Assembly (NCBI GenBank): GCA_965284435.1
Contig: OZ260083.1
Location: forward strand, 2,604,001 to 2,668,000
DNA: 64,000 nt
Direction: 5' to 3'
DNA from: CAIYZT01 sp947461435
GTDB taxonomy: Bacteria; Pseudomonadota; Alphaproteobacteria; Rhodobacterales; Rhodobacteraceae
A model generated the notes under the pieces. The model saw only the letters and a list, made by a program, of their open reading frames with translations. It was not told the DNA's origin and searched no databases. Every line of letters begins with the position of its first letter. Position 1 is the first letter of the stretch. The position numbers were made by a program, and so were the translations under genes. Shown here one piece after another: positions 41,903-49,880 of the stretch.

Positions 41903-42325
41903 TTACATGCCCATGGCGGCCTTGACGGCGGCAACGGCAGCAGCAACCGCTGACGGGTTGGTGGCGGCAGCGTCAACACCGGCTTTCAGCGTGGCTTTGG
42001 TGGCATCATCCAAGGTCGATGCGGCGATCAAAGCGTTCACTTTGGCGGCGTCAAACATCGCAGGGTCCAAAACAGCGGCAGCTTCGGCAGCGGCGGCTTC
42101 TGCAGCAGCAGCGGCATCTGCGGCGGCTTTGGCAGCGGCTTCTTCTGCGGCCTTGGCAGCAGCGGCGGCTTCGTCTTCAGCGGCCTTGGCAGCCGCAGCA
42201 GCGGCTTCTTCAGCGGCCACGGCAGCAGCGGCAGCAGCCTCTTGTGCCGGCTTCACGCTGAACTGATAGTAGCCGCCTGCAGCAGCCAAGATCACGATGA
42301 GACCGATGATGATATTCTTGTTCAT
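41903..42325 (-). CDS. Alanine-rich membrane-anchored helical protein, hypothetical
   Basis: 140 residues, about 65 of them Ala. An N-terminal hydrophobic anchor or uncleaved signal (NIIIGLIVILAAAGGYY, residues 4-20) is followed by a long Ala/Glu/Lys helix (about 28-84). Residues 37-66 form an 11-residue repeat: AAEEAAAAAAK, AAEDEAAAAAK, AAEEAAAK. The C-terminal part (85-140) is a small helical domain (LDPAMFDAAKVNALIAASTLDDATKATL). A perfect AAAGGAGG lies 7 bases before the ATG, and a strong terminator follows, suggesting high expression. Resembles a TolA-like periplasmic spacer in composition; function not recognised. Confidence 0.8.
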   Translation of the reverse strand: MNKNIIIGLIVILAAAGGYYQFSVKPAQEAAAAAAVAAEEAAAAAAKAAEDEAAAAAKAAEEAAAKAAADAAAAAEAAAAEAAAVLDPAMFDAAKVNALIAASTLDDATKATLKAGVDAAATNPSAVAAAVAAVKAAMGM

Positions 42326-42471
42326 GATGTAACCTCCTTTAGCCCCGTCCGGAGCGGATCGATGGACTGCCCTATGGCAGTTTTTACCACATTGTTAAAG
42401 ACCCTTTGCGGCAATGCAGCATTTGCCCTGCATTTCGCGTCCATGAGGTCATTCATTTGGGCAATAGCGGG

Positions 42472-42500
42472 TTGAAGATCAAGACGCATAGGACTATCTT
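42472..42500 (+). promoter_or_regulatory. Promoter of infC
   Basis: TTGAAG (42472-42477) and TATCTT (42495-42500) with a 17-base spacer. Transcription should start near 42507, giving a short leader of about 30 bases containing the GAGGA ribosome-binding site of infC. Confidence 0.6.
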
Positions 42501-42535
42501 GGCGGAAGAATTCCAACAGTTTGAGGACAACCACC

Positions 42536-43075
42536 CTGGCACGTCGCCCCCACAATGCCCCGCCGCAACGCGAAACCGGCCCACGCATCAATGACCGCAT
42601 CCGCTCTCCAGAAATTCGCCTGATCGGGGCTGATGGTGAAAACGTCGGTGTCGTCACGCCGTCCCGCGCCCTTCAGATGGCGGAAGAGGCCGGACTGGAC
42701 CTCGTCGAAATTTCGCCAAATGCCGAACCGCCCGTGTGCAAGATCATGGACTTCGGCAAGTTCAAATATGAACAGCAAAAGCGCGAAGCGGATGCACGTC
42801 GCAAGCAGCACATCATCGAAATCAAGGAAATCAAGTTCCGTCCGGGAACCGATATCCATGACTATCAGGTCAAGATGCGCTCGGTGATGAAGTTTCTGGA
42901 AGAGGGTGACAAGGTCAAGGTGACGTTGCGGTTCCGCGGGCGCGAACTGGCGCACCAGGAACTGGGGCTGGAACTGCTGAACCGCGTTCAGACCGATGTT
43001 GGCGATGCCGGCAAAGTGGAATCGATGCCGCGTCTTGAGGGCAAACAGATGGTCATGATGATCGGCCCGAAATAA
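42536..43075 (+). CDS. infC: Translation initiation factor IF-3 (non-canonical CTG start)
   Basis: 179 residues from a CTG at 42536. The family N-terminus ARRPHNAPPQRETGPRINDRIR begins immediately after this codon, and GAGGA (42523-42527) sits 8 bases upstream. No ATG is available, and the only other in-frame start, TTG 42521, is itself inside the ribosome-binding region. IF-3 binds the 30S subunit and rejects wrong start codons; rare start codons on infC allow autoregulation, as AUU does in E. coli. The N domain (about 14-85), lysine-rich linker and C domain (95-179, EGDKVKVTLRFRGREL) are all intact. A promoter and terminator frame the gene. Confidence 0.92.
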   Translation: MARRPHNAPPQRETGPRINDRIRSPEIRLIGADGENVGVVTPSRALQMAEEAGLDLVEISPNAEPPVCKIMDFGKFKYEQQKREADARRKQHIIEIKEIKFRPGTDIHDYQVKMRSVMKFLEEGDKVKVTLRFRGRELAHQELGLELLNRVQTDVGDAGKVESMPRLEGKQMVMMIGPK

Positions 43076-43094
43076 GGCCTTGATCCTTGAATTT

Positions 43095-43121
43095 AAAAAA
43101 GGGGGCCTTGCGGCCCCCTTT
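43095..43121. terminator. Bidirectional terminator between infC and the OmpA-family gene
   Basis: Stem GGGGGCC (43101-43107) / GGCCCCC (43112-43118) with a TTGC loop, T43119-43121 on the plus side and AAAAAA (43095-43100) before the stem, giving six T on the minus side. It lies 20 bases after the infC stop and about 60 bases after the convergent gene. Confidence 0.88.
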
Positions 43122-43179
43122 GTCATTTCCGGTGGTGTGGTGTGGCCGGGCCAGCAATCGCCGGCCCAACCTTTGGCCA

Positions 43180-45105
43180 TTATTTGGCCGACACGTTCAA
43201 CAAAGGTGTCACGATACGCACCACGGCGCGGCGATTTTGCCGCTCGTCTGTCTTGGTGTCGATCTTCAGTTCCTTCTCGCCATAGCCCTGAACCACCAGA
43301 TTTTCGGCCGGCACGCCGTAAAACTCGGTCAAGGCCCGCGCCACGGATTCGGCGCGGCGGTCTGACAGGGCCAAGTTATAGCTTCCGCGGCCGACGGCAT
43401 CGGTGTGGCCCTCGATCAAGAAGATTTCGCCCGGATTTCTGTCAATCAAGGCCGCGATCAAACGGCCCAAACGCTGCAGTTTCTTGGCCTCAGACTTCTT
43501 GATGGCCGAAGATCCGCTGTCAAACGTCACGCTGTTCACATCCAGCGTTGGCGCAAGATCCCGAACCTGACGGATTTCGCGAATTTGCCGCAAGGAAAAG
43601 CTGTGCGCATAATCCGCCCGCTCGATCGCTTCCAATTCGGCCACGATTTCCGGCAAGGTGGTCTTTTCGGCGGTGGTTGCCACGTTGCGCGGCTTGGGCA
43701 ACTTGGCCACATTCACTGGGCGTTCTGGGGACATGTCGTTGATCAACTGGGTTTGAATGCCCTGCGCATTGTACGACGTGCGCTGCAGAACCCGCCCGGT
43801 GGCATCTCGGATCGTGACGATCTGACTGCCGTCCTGACGGACCATGACGGAACGGGTGGACCCATCCGCGAAGGTTTCGGTGCGCACATTGGTGCCCGGT
43901 TCGCGCAACAAGGCGTTGTCGTCTTTGTAGATGTTGTAATTGCCGTTGCCATCCTCGACGACCACGCGGTCACCGGTGTTTTCAACAACCTTCTTGTCCT
44001 TGTCCAGGATCGCGCCTATCGCCAGCGTACCCAAAATGGCCAGACCGGCAATCTCCAGATTGGACAGCCCAGATTTCTTGCCCGGCGCCACTTCTGCCGG
44101 GGCATCTTGAAACTCTTGCGTGGCCGAACGGGTGTCTTCTTCGGTCAGAACTTCTTCGGTGACCACAGCCTCTGGTGACACGGCCACATCGGCCGGCAGG
44201 GCTGGGGTCTCGCCCGTTGCAGGCTCGCTTGCGGCGGCTGCATCAATTGCCGCCGCTCCGCTGGCTGCCGGATCGGCGATGATCTCGCCCAAGGCTTCCA
44301 CTTCGGCCTGATCTGGCACCACAGCTTCCACCGGGGCAAGATTGGCGATCTTTTTGACCGCATTGGCTTCGCAGTTCTTTTCCTTGGCCGCATAGGTGCA
44401 GATTTCGCCCTGCGGGCATTCCATGGCCTTATCCGGCAGACACAGCACAGGCTGACCATCAATCATCACGTCGAAAGGCTCAAAGGCCAAAGCGGCGGTT
44501 TCGCTTAAGGCCGCTTCAGCAGGTGCGGCTTCGCTTAGGGCCGGATCGGGCACGACGGCAGCCTCTGCCTCGGTGGCCTGAACCGCCGGGGCTTCTTCCA
44601 CCACGGCCTCATCCACAACCGGGGCTTCTTCCACCGCAGGCGCGTCAACAACTGGCGCTTCTTCCACCACGGCCTCATCCACAACCGGGGCTTCTTCCAC
44701 CGCAGGCGCCACGACAACGGGGGCTTCTTCAACCACGGTCTCATCTACAACCGGGGCTTCTTCCACCACGGGCGCTTCGACAACCGGGGCTTCTTCCACC
44801 GCCGGCGCGTCGACAACGGGGGCTTCTTCCACCACGGTCTCGTCCACAACCGGGGCGTCGGTTGTCTCTGCCGCGCCGCCTGCTAGGGATTTCAGGTATT
44901 TTGCCGCCAGCTTTTCGCAATTTGCAGGTTCTTTAGAGACCGTGCACATCGCCCCTTCGGGGCATTCCGTCTTTTTGTTGGGCAGGCACAGAACGATCTG
45001 ACCATCAATATCCGCCTGCGGGTAATCCTGTGCCATCAGGGGCACTGTCGGCCCCGAGGCCAAAAGCATGGCCAAAGCCGTTGTGGTGGTTATGAACCTT
45101 TTCAT
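43180..45105 (-). CDS. OmpA-family outer-membrane protein with duplicated four-Cys module and V/E/P repeat
   Basis: 641 residues. Signal peptide about 1-26 (to LMAQ). A four-cysteine module (Cys40, 48, 54, 63) recurs later (Cys222, 230, 236, 245) with identical spacing C-x7-C-x5-C-x8-C and flanks DGQxVLCLP. Between them residues 84-173 are an imperfect repeat of VVEEAPVVDA/PAVEEAPVVDE. A hydrophobic segment lies at 349-367 (LEIAGLAILGTLAIGAI). The C-terminal OmpA domain (about 520-635) carries IEGHTDAVGRGSYNLALSDRRAESV, which binds peptidoglycan. ATG 45105 is preceded by AAGGAT. The module is not one I recognise. Confidence 0.88.
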   Translation of the reverse strand: MKRFITTTTALAMLLASGPTVPLMAQDYPQADIDGQIVLCLPNKKTECPEGAMCTVSKEPANCEKLAAKYLKSLAGGAAETTDAPVVDETVVEEAPVVDAPAVEEAPVVEAPVVEEAPVVDETVVEEAPVVVAPAVEEAPVVDEAVVEEAPVVDAPAVEEAPVVDEAVVEEAPAVQATEAEAAVVPDPALSEAAPAEAALSETAALAFEPFDVMIDGQPVLCLPDKAMECPQGEICTYAAKEKNCEANAVKKIANLAPVEAVVPDQAEVEALGEIIADPAASGAAAIDAAAASEPATGETPALPADVAVSPEAVVTEEVLTEEDTRSATQEFQDAPAEVAPGKKSGLSNLEIAGLAILGTLAIGAILDKDKKVVENTGDRVVVEDGNGNYNIYKDDNALLREPGTNVRTETFADGSTRSVMVRQDGSQIVTIRDATGRVLQRTSYNAQGIQTQLINDMSPERPVNVAKLPKPRNVATTAEKTTLPEIVAELEAIERADYAHSFSLRQIREIRQVRDLAPTLDVNSVTFDSGSSAIKKSEAKKLQRLGRLIAALIDRNPGEIFLIEGHTDAVGRGSYNLALSDRRAESVARALTEFYGVPAENLVVQGYGEKELKIDTKTDERQNRRAVVRIVTPLLNVSAK

Positions 45106-45291
45106 GCACAATCCTTGTAAATGGGCGAAGATGCGGTGGGCCTTATGCCGCCAACCTTGCGCCCATCAAACCGAATTTGCACTGATATGCGATAGCAAGG
45201 CAAAGACATGCCTAAACTTGCGGCAAAGAACAGCCAAAGCGGGCCCCACGCGGCATTGGACCGCGGCAACGACCCATGCTAGGTCTGGGCC

Positions 45292-46305
45292 ATGCAGGCT
45301 GTTGTTGTTACCTCTGTCAAGAATGAAGCACCCTTTTTGCTGGAATGGCTGGCCCATCACCGCGCTTTGGGTTTCGCGCATTTTCTGGTCTTTTCCAACG
45401 ACTGCGCCGATGGCACCGACACCATGTTGGACCGTCTGGCCGAAAGGGGTTGGCTGACCCATATCCGAAACGATGGCCCCCATCCCCAAGGTCCGCAATG
45501 GGCCGCTCTCAAGGCGGCAGACCGGCATCCCGTCGTCGCGCAGGCCGATTGGCTGCTGTGCGCCGATGTCGATGAATTCGTGAACATCCATGTGGGCGAT
45601 CATACCCTGCCTGCCCTTATGGCCGCACTGCCCCAGACCGATGCCATTGCCCTGACATGGCGGATGTTCGGCAATGCGGGGGTGGTTGAGTATCAAGATG
45701 CGCCCGTCAGCGAAACCTTCACCCGCGCGGCACCGGCAACCTTGGGCTGGCCCTGGCGCGCCCAGATGTTCAAAACCCTGTTTCGCAACGATGGCAGCTT
45801 TGGCAAGCTGGGCGTGCACCGCCCGCGTGACCCCCGCCCCGACCGCCACCCGCGGTGGTGCGATGGATCGGGCCGAGATGCCACGGCCGACTTGTCCGGC
45901 GGGCGCCTGTTTTCGGATTATCGGCAGAACAATTACGGTCTGGTTCAGATCAATCACTACGCCTTGGGCTCGATGGAAAGCTATCTGGTCAAGGCCGACC
46001 GGGGCCGCGCCAACCGTCAGGCTGACAGGTTTGACTTGGGGTATTGGGTTGAACGCAATCTGTGTGAGGCCGAAGATCGCACCATCTTGTCCTTGGACAG
46101 CACAGATTTGCGGGCCGAACTGCATGCAGACCCCGTGCTTGGCCCACTGCACCGCGCCGGTGTGGCCTGGCGCAAGGAACGATTCGCCCACTTGATGGCA
46201 CAGGACGAGTGGCGCGCGCTTTTCGCCCGCTTGTTGATGACCCCGCCCAGCAGAACCCTTGGGCCGCAGCTTGCTGCGCGGCTGAACAGCTTCAAGACGA
46301 CATGA
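45292..46305 (+). CDS. Glycosyltransferase family 2-like protein
   Basis: 337 residues. The N-terminus AVVVTSVKNEAPFLLEWLAHHRALGFAHFLVFSNDCADGT matches the Glyco_tranf_2_4 (PF13704-type) group common in Rhodobacteraceae. The metal-binding DxD-type motif is LLCADVDEFVNI (about residues 88-98). FKTLFRNDGSFGKLGVHRPR and INHYALGSMESYLVKADRGRANR are conserved later in this group. It acts in the cytoplasm on cell-surface polysaccharide or lipopolysaccharide; acceptor unknown. It is divergent from the OmpA-family gene and followed 115 bases later by a hydrolase-like gene. Confidence 0.87.
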   Translation: MQAVVVTSVKNEAPFLLEWLAHHRALGFAHFLVFSNDCADGTDTMLDRLAERGWLTHIRNDGPHPQGPQWAALKAADRHPVVAQADWLLCADVDEFVNIHVGDHTLPALMAALPQTDAIALTWRMFGNAGVVEYQDAPVSETFTRAAPATLGWPWRAQMFKTLFRNDGSFGKLGVHRPRDPRPDRHPRWCDGSGRDATADLSGGRLFSDYRQNNYGLVQINHYALGSMESYLVKADRGRANRQADRFDLGYWVERNLCEAEDRTILSLDSTDLRAELHADPVLGPLHRAGVAWRKERFAHLMAQDEWRALFARLLMTPPSRTLGPQLAARLNSFKTT

Positions 46306-46420
46306 ACTGGAAACAATCCGCCCGGATCGTTGCCAAATTGCGGCCCGAACAGGCATAGACCCTTATCAATTTTGCGCCATTATAGGCGACGTGATCCCAA
46401 GACCCTTAGGGCAAGACGAC

Positions 46421-47377
46421 ATGATGGTTCCATCCCCCCCCGCCGCGCCCCCCGAAGATGCCAGCGCATCCACCGACCGGGACAGCTGGCTTGCCACCTT
46501 GGGCGTGATCGGCCAAGAGGCGGGCTTTTTCGCCGAAGTGGGATCCTCCCATTGGGCCTTGTTCGCCGAAGAGGGCGCTCAGCTTTTGGTGACCTTCGAT
46601 ACCCTTGCCGGGGCGCGGGCACGCAAAGGGCAAATGCCGCATCTTTATGATTTGGCCTCGACGATGGGCTGGTCCTATCTTTGCGTGATTGCCGAAGGTG
46701 AGACCTGGTTTCGCAATCCCTCTGTTTATGCCTTTTTCGACCAAATGGTCTTGGAATCCTTCTTTGACGGCTTTGACCGTGTACAATTTTACGGGGCAGG
46801 CATGTCGGGCTATGCCGCCTGCGCCTTTTCGGTGGCCGCGCCCGGCGCAACCGTGCTTGCCGTCGCCCCCCGCGCCACCATGGCCCCGGACCGCGTCCCC
46901 TTCGAACAGCGGGATCGTGGGGCCCGGCGGCTTGATTTTTCCAGCCGCTATGGCTTTGCCCCCGATCTGATCCGCGCGGCAAAAGAAGTGTGGATCCTGC
47001 GCGATCCGGCCCATACCGCCGACGCCGCGCAAGCCGCGCTGTTTCAGGGCCAGCATGTGAAGACCCTGAATGTCCGCTATATGGGCGAGCGCGCCGAACA
47101 TGCGCTGATCGAACTGGATATTCTGCCGCAGCTTTTGGTCGCCGCCATGAAGGGAGAGCTGTCGCCTTCGCTGTTCGCAACCCTGTGGCGGGCGCGGCGC
47201 AAGTTTGGCGGCTATCTGAAACAACTGCTGCTGCGCACCGATGCCGCAGGGCGCGAAACCCTGTCTTATGCCATTTGTGCCAATGTGGCGCGGCGCACCC
47301 GCGCCCCGAGGTTCAAGCGGCGTTTGGACGAGATGGATGCAGCGCGTGCCGCACGGGTCAAGGAACCCGTGCAGTGA
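46421..47377 (+). CDS. Conserved hypothetical protein with hydrolase-like GxGMSGY motif
   Basis: 318 residues from ATG 46421, which has AGGG upstream; a GTG at 46391 is an alternative. The central sequence VQFYGAGMSGYAACAFSVAAPGATVLAVAPRATM looks like the nucleophile elbow and following strand of an alpha/beta-hydrolase fold. Earlier GWSYLCVIAEGETWFRNPSVYAFFDQM and the C-terminal basic tail are unassigned. No signal peptide. Relatives are sometimes labelled phosphoadenosine phosphosulfate reductase, for which I see no motif. The glycosyltransferase upstream suggests polysaccharide metabolism, but function is unknown. Confidence 0.75.
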   Translation: MMVPSPPAAPPEDASASTDRDSWLATLGVIGQEAGFFAEVGSSHWALFAEEGAQLLVTFDTLAGARARKGQMPHLYDLASTMGWSYLCVIAEGETWFRNPSVYAFFDQMVLESFFDGFDRVQFYGAGMSGYAACAFSVAAPGATVLAVAPRATMAPDRVPFEQRDRGARRLDFSSRYGFAPDLIRAAKEVWILRDPAHTADAAQAALFQGQHVKTLNVRYMGERAEHALIELDILPQLLVAAMKGELSPSLFATLWRARRKFGGYLKQLLLRTDAAGRETLSYAICANVARRTRAPRFKRRLDEMDAARAARVKEPVQ

Positions 47378-47378
47378 T

Positions 47379-47780
47379 CTAATACTGCCCCTGTTCGGTC
47401 AGGATATACAGATCGCCCACTCGCGACCACGTCAGCCGCGCCAAACACCCCATCTTAATCATCGGCTGGATGGATCCCCCGATATAGGGGTAAGCCTCTG
47501 CTTCACAGGCGGTGTCGCGGAAGGCCACCCAGGCGCGCTGCGCCGCCCGCAGCGATTCCTCCGCGCCACGGTCGGCCTTGGTCAGATTTGCATCCAGATC
47601 TTTCATAGCGCGGATGGCGTCTTTGTAGGCCCCGTTCAACTCTTCATCCGCCGCCGCCCAGTCGGCCTTGGCGCAGGCGGTCAGTTCCATCTGCGTTTGG
47701 GCACTGTCACAATCGCCGCTTTGGGCGAAACTGGGCGAAGCCGCGACCACCAAAGCCACCATTTTCAGGACAAACCGCAT
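47379..47780 (-). CDS. LprI-like (DUF1311) periplasmic protein
   Basis: 133 residues with a signal peptide (MRFVLKMVALVVAASPSFA, about 1-20). The mature part has four cysteines (SGDCDSAQTQMELTACAKADW ... DTACEAEAY ... MGCLARL) and the YKDAIRAMKDL helix of the lysozyme-inhibitor LprI N-terminal family. It may inhibit lysozyme or bind other periplasmic targets; that is from the family name only. ATG at 47780. It converges with the preceding gene at a one-base gap. Confidence 0.86.
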   Translation of the reverse strand: MRFVLKMVALVVAASPSFAQSGDCDSAQTQMELTACAKADWAAADEELNGAYKDAIRAMKDLDANLTKADRGAEESLRAAQRAWVAFRDTACEAEAYPYIGGSIQPMIKMGCLARLTWSRVGDLYILTEQGQY

Positions 47781-47866
47781 CACACCCTCCAAGTTTTGCG
47801 TGCAGACTACCGGATGTGGATGGCAATGCCACTGGAAAGCGCGGCCCATTTGCGGTAGCGGGGGGC

Positions 47867-48910
47867 ATGATGCAAAGCCTTACCCTCCGCCGCCCCGACG
47901 ATTGGCACCTGCACCTGCGCGATGGCGCGATGCTCAAAGGTGTCCTGCCCGAAACCACACGGCATTTTGCCCGCGCGATCATCATGCCCAATCTTGTGCC
48001 GCCCGTCGTCACCGGCGCGCAGGCCCTCGCGTACCGCGACCGTATTCTGGCCGCCCTTCCGGACGGCGCGCCGTTTGAACCCTTGATGACCCTGTATCTG
48101 ACCGAAGGAACCGATCCGGCCGATGTTGTGGCCGCCGCGCAATCCGGGTTGATCAAGGCCGTCAAACTGTATCCGGCGGGCGCGACGACCAACAGCCACG
48201 GCGGCGTGCGCGACCTGACGCGGGTCTATCCCGTGCTGGAGGCGATGGCAAAAATCGGTCTGCCTTTGTGCACCCACGGCGAGGTGACCACCCCCGACGT
48301 CGATATCTTCGACCGCGAAGCCGTGTTCATTGACACCGTGCTGGATCCCTTGCGCCGGGCCATCCCGGGCCTGCGCGTCGTGATGGAACACATCACCACG
48401 TCCGAAGGGGTTGCCTATGCCGCATCGGGCGGTGCGGATCTGGCTGCCACGATCACGACGCATCACCTGATCATCAACCGCAACCATATTCTGGTGGGGG
48501 GGATCAGGCCGCATTACTATTGCCTGCCCGTGGCCAAACGGGAAAGCCATCGGCTGGCCCTGCGAAAAGCAGCCACTTCGGGAGCGGCCTGTTATTTTCT
48601 GGGAACCGACTCCGCGCCGCATATCGATGCCCTCAAGGAACATGCCTGCGGCTGCGCGGGGTGCTTTACCGCCACCAACACCATGCCCCTTCTGGCCCAT
48701 GTCTTCGAAGACGAAAATGCCCTTGGCCAATTGGAATCCTTCACAAGCCTGAATGGGCCCGCCTTTTATCGTCTGCCCGCGAACGAGGCCCGCATCACCA
48801 TGGTCAAACATGCGGCCGCGCAAACCTTTCCGGAAAAAATCCTGACGGAGGCCGGTCCGGTCACAGTATTCAACCCCGGTTTTCCGGTATATTGGCATGT
48901 GGAAAGCTGA
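47867..48910 (+). CDS. pyrC: Dihydroorotase (class II)
   Basis: 347 residues. Closes carbamoyl-aspartate to dihydroorotate in pyrimidine synthesis. Zinc ligands: the HxH of DDWHLHLRDG, the carboxylated Lys of IKAVKLYPAGATTNS, then LCTHGE and VVMEHITT, and Asp in FLGTDSAPH. Length and the GGVRD/TTNS segments fit the monofunctional E. coli-type class. Two adjacent ATGs (47867, 47870) follow GGGGGC. pyrE follows after about 76 bases. The gene lies next to, and divergent from, the LprI-like gene. Confidence 0.96.
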   Translation: MMQSLTLRRPDDWHLHLRDGAMLKGVLPETTRHFARAIIMPNLVPPVVTGAQALAYRDRILAALPDGAPFEPLMTLYLTEGTDPADVVAAAQSGLIKAVKLYPAGATTNSHGGVRDLTRVYPVLEAMAKIGLPLCTHGEVTTPDVDIFDREAVFIDTVLDPLRRAIPGLRVVMEHITTSEGVAYAASGGADLAATITTHHLIINRNHILVGGIRPHYYCLPVAKRESHRLALRKAATSGAACYFLGTDSAPHIDALKEHACGCAGCFTATNTMPLLAHVFEDENALGQLESFTSLNGPAFYRLPANEARITMVKHAAAQTFPEKILTEAGPVTVFNPGFPVYWHVES

Positions 48911-48986
48911 CGTTCCGCCACAGCGCAGCCGTTGAACCGCCCTGCCGCCGCATGACCTTGGCCCGCGGCCCCTCGAAAGAACCGTG

Positions 48987-49667
48987 ATGATCCCTGCAGC
49001 CTTCCCCCCCGCCGCCGAAATCGCCCGCCTGACCGCCCGGGCCCTGTTGGAAATCAAGGCCGTTCATTTCAACGCCGATACCCCGTTCACCTTGGCGTCT
49101 GGCTTGCCCTCGCCGACCTATATTGATTGCCGAAAGTTGATTTCTTACCCGCGCATCCGGTCTGTCTTAATGGATTTTCTGACGGTCACGATCCTGCGCG
49201 ATGCCGGCTTCGAAGCCTTCGACAACATCGCCGGCGGCGAGACGGCCGGCATTCCCTTTGCCGCCCTTGTGGCCGAACGCATGGCCCTTCCCATGACCTA
49301 TGTGCGCAAGAAACCCAAAGGCTATGGCCGCAACGCCCGGATTGAAGGCGCGATGTCTGAAGGGCAGCGCGTGCTTCTGGTCGAGGATCTGACCACGGAT
49401 GGCGGATCAAAACTGTCGTTTGTCGATGCCATCCGCGAAACGGGGGCCACCTGCGCCCACACGGCGGTGATCTTTTACTACGGTATTTTCCCGGAAACCA
49501 CGCAGCGGCTTGCCGATCATGGCATCGCCTTGCATCATTTGTGCACCTGGTGGGATGTTCTGGCCGAAGCCCGCGCGCAGGGCGCCTTTTCGCCCGAAAC
49601 TCTGGCCGAGGTTGAAACCTTTCTGCACGATCCACGCGCTTGGCAAGCCGCCCGCAGCAAGGCTTAA
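48987..49667 (+). CDS. pyrE: Orotate phosphoribosyltransferase
   Basis: 226 residues. Joins orotate and PRPP to OMP. PRPP motif VLLVEDLTTDGGSKLSFVDAIRETG; the substrate hood includes TLASGLPSPTYIDCRKLISYPRIR and the flexible loop YVRKKPKGYGRNARIEG. Follows pyrC on the same strand, so both steps of pyrimidine synthesis are probably co-expressed. ATG 48987 preferred; a GTG directly before it (48984) is possible. Confidence 0.96.
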   Translation: MIPAAFPPAAEIARLTARALLEIKAVHFNADTPFTLASGLPSPTYIDCRKLISYPRIRSVLMDFLTVTILRDAGFEAFDNIAGGETAGIPFAALVAERMALPMTYVRKKPKGYGRNARIEGAMSEGQRVLLVEDLTTDGGSKLSFVDAIRETGATCAHTAVIFYYGIFPETTQRLADHGIALHHLCTWWDVLAEARAQGAFSPETLAEVETFLHDPRAWQAARSKA

Positions 49668-49672
49668 CTTCT

Positions 49673-49815
49673 TGTGGACAAAGCGGTGGACGACTTTGGG
49701 ACAAGTCGCTGTCCGAATCGCGAACAGGTTGAATTTTCCCATCCTGACCCCAAAATATGGTAGATAGCTTGGCGCGGCCCACCATGGGACGTCAGTATTG
49801 CGGCACTTATCCCCA
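49673..49815. promoter_or_regulatory. Two DnaA-box-like sites upstream of dnaB
   Basis: TTGTCCACA on the minus strand (49673-49681) and TTATCCCCA on the plus strand (49807-49815) each differ by one base from the DnaA box TTATCCACA. They flank a 213-base spacer between pyrE and dnaB with no other gene. Functional relevance is inferred only. Confidence 0.35.
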
Positions 49816-49880
49816 GAGTTGCTGCGCTTGCCCTTGGGCGCGCGCAGCGGTTAACAGAGGGGGGAAAATGGGGTGTGACA

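Noticed and set aside
42521..42535. TTG at 42521 as the infC start
   Set aside because: The GAGGA ribosome-binding site overlaps this codon, and the conserved N-terminus begins only after the CTG at 42536.
44523..44936. Proline/leucine-rich plus-strand frame opposite the OmpA repeat
   Set aside because: It is the antisense reading of the repeat and inherits its periodicity; there is no start signal.
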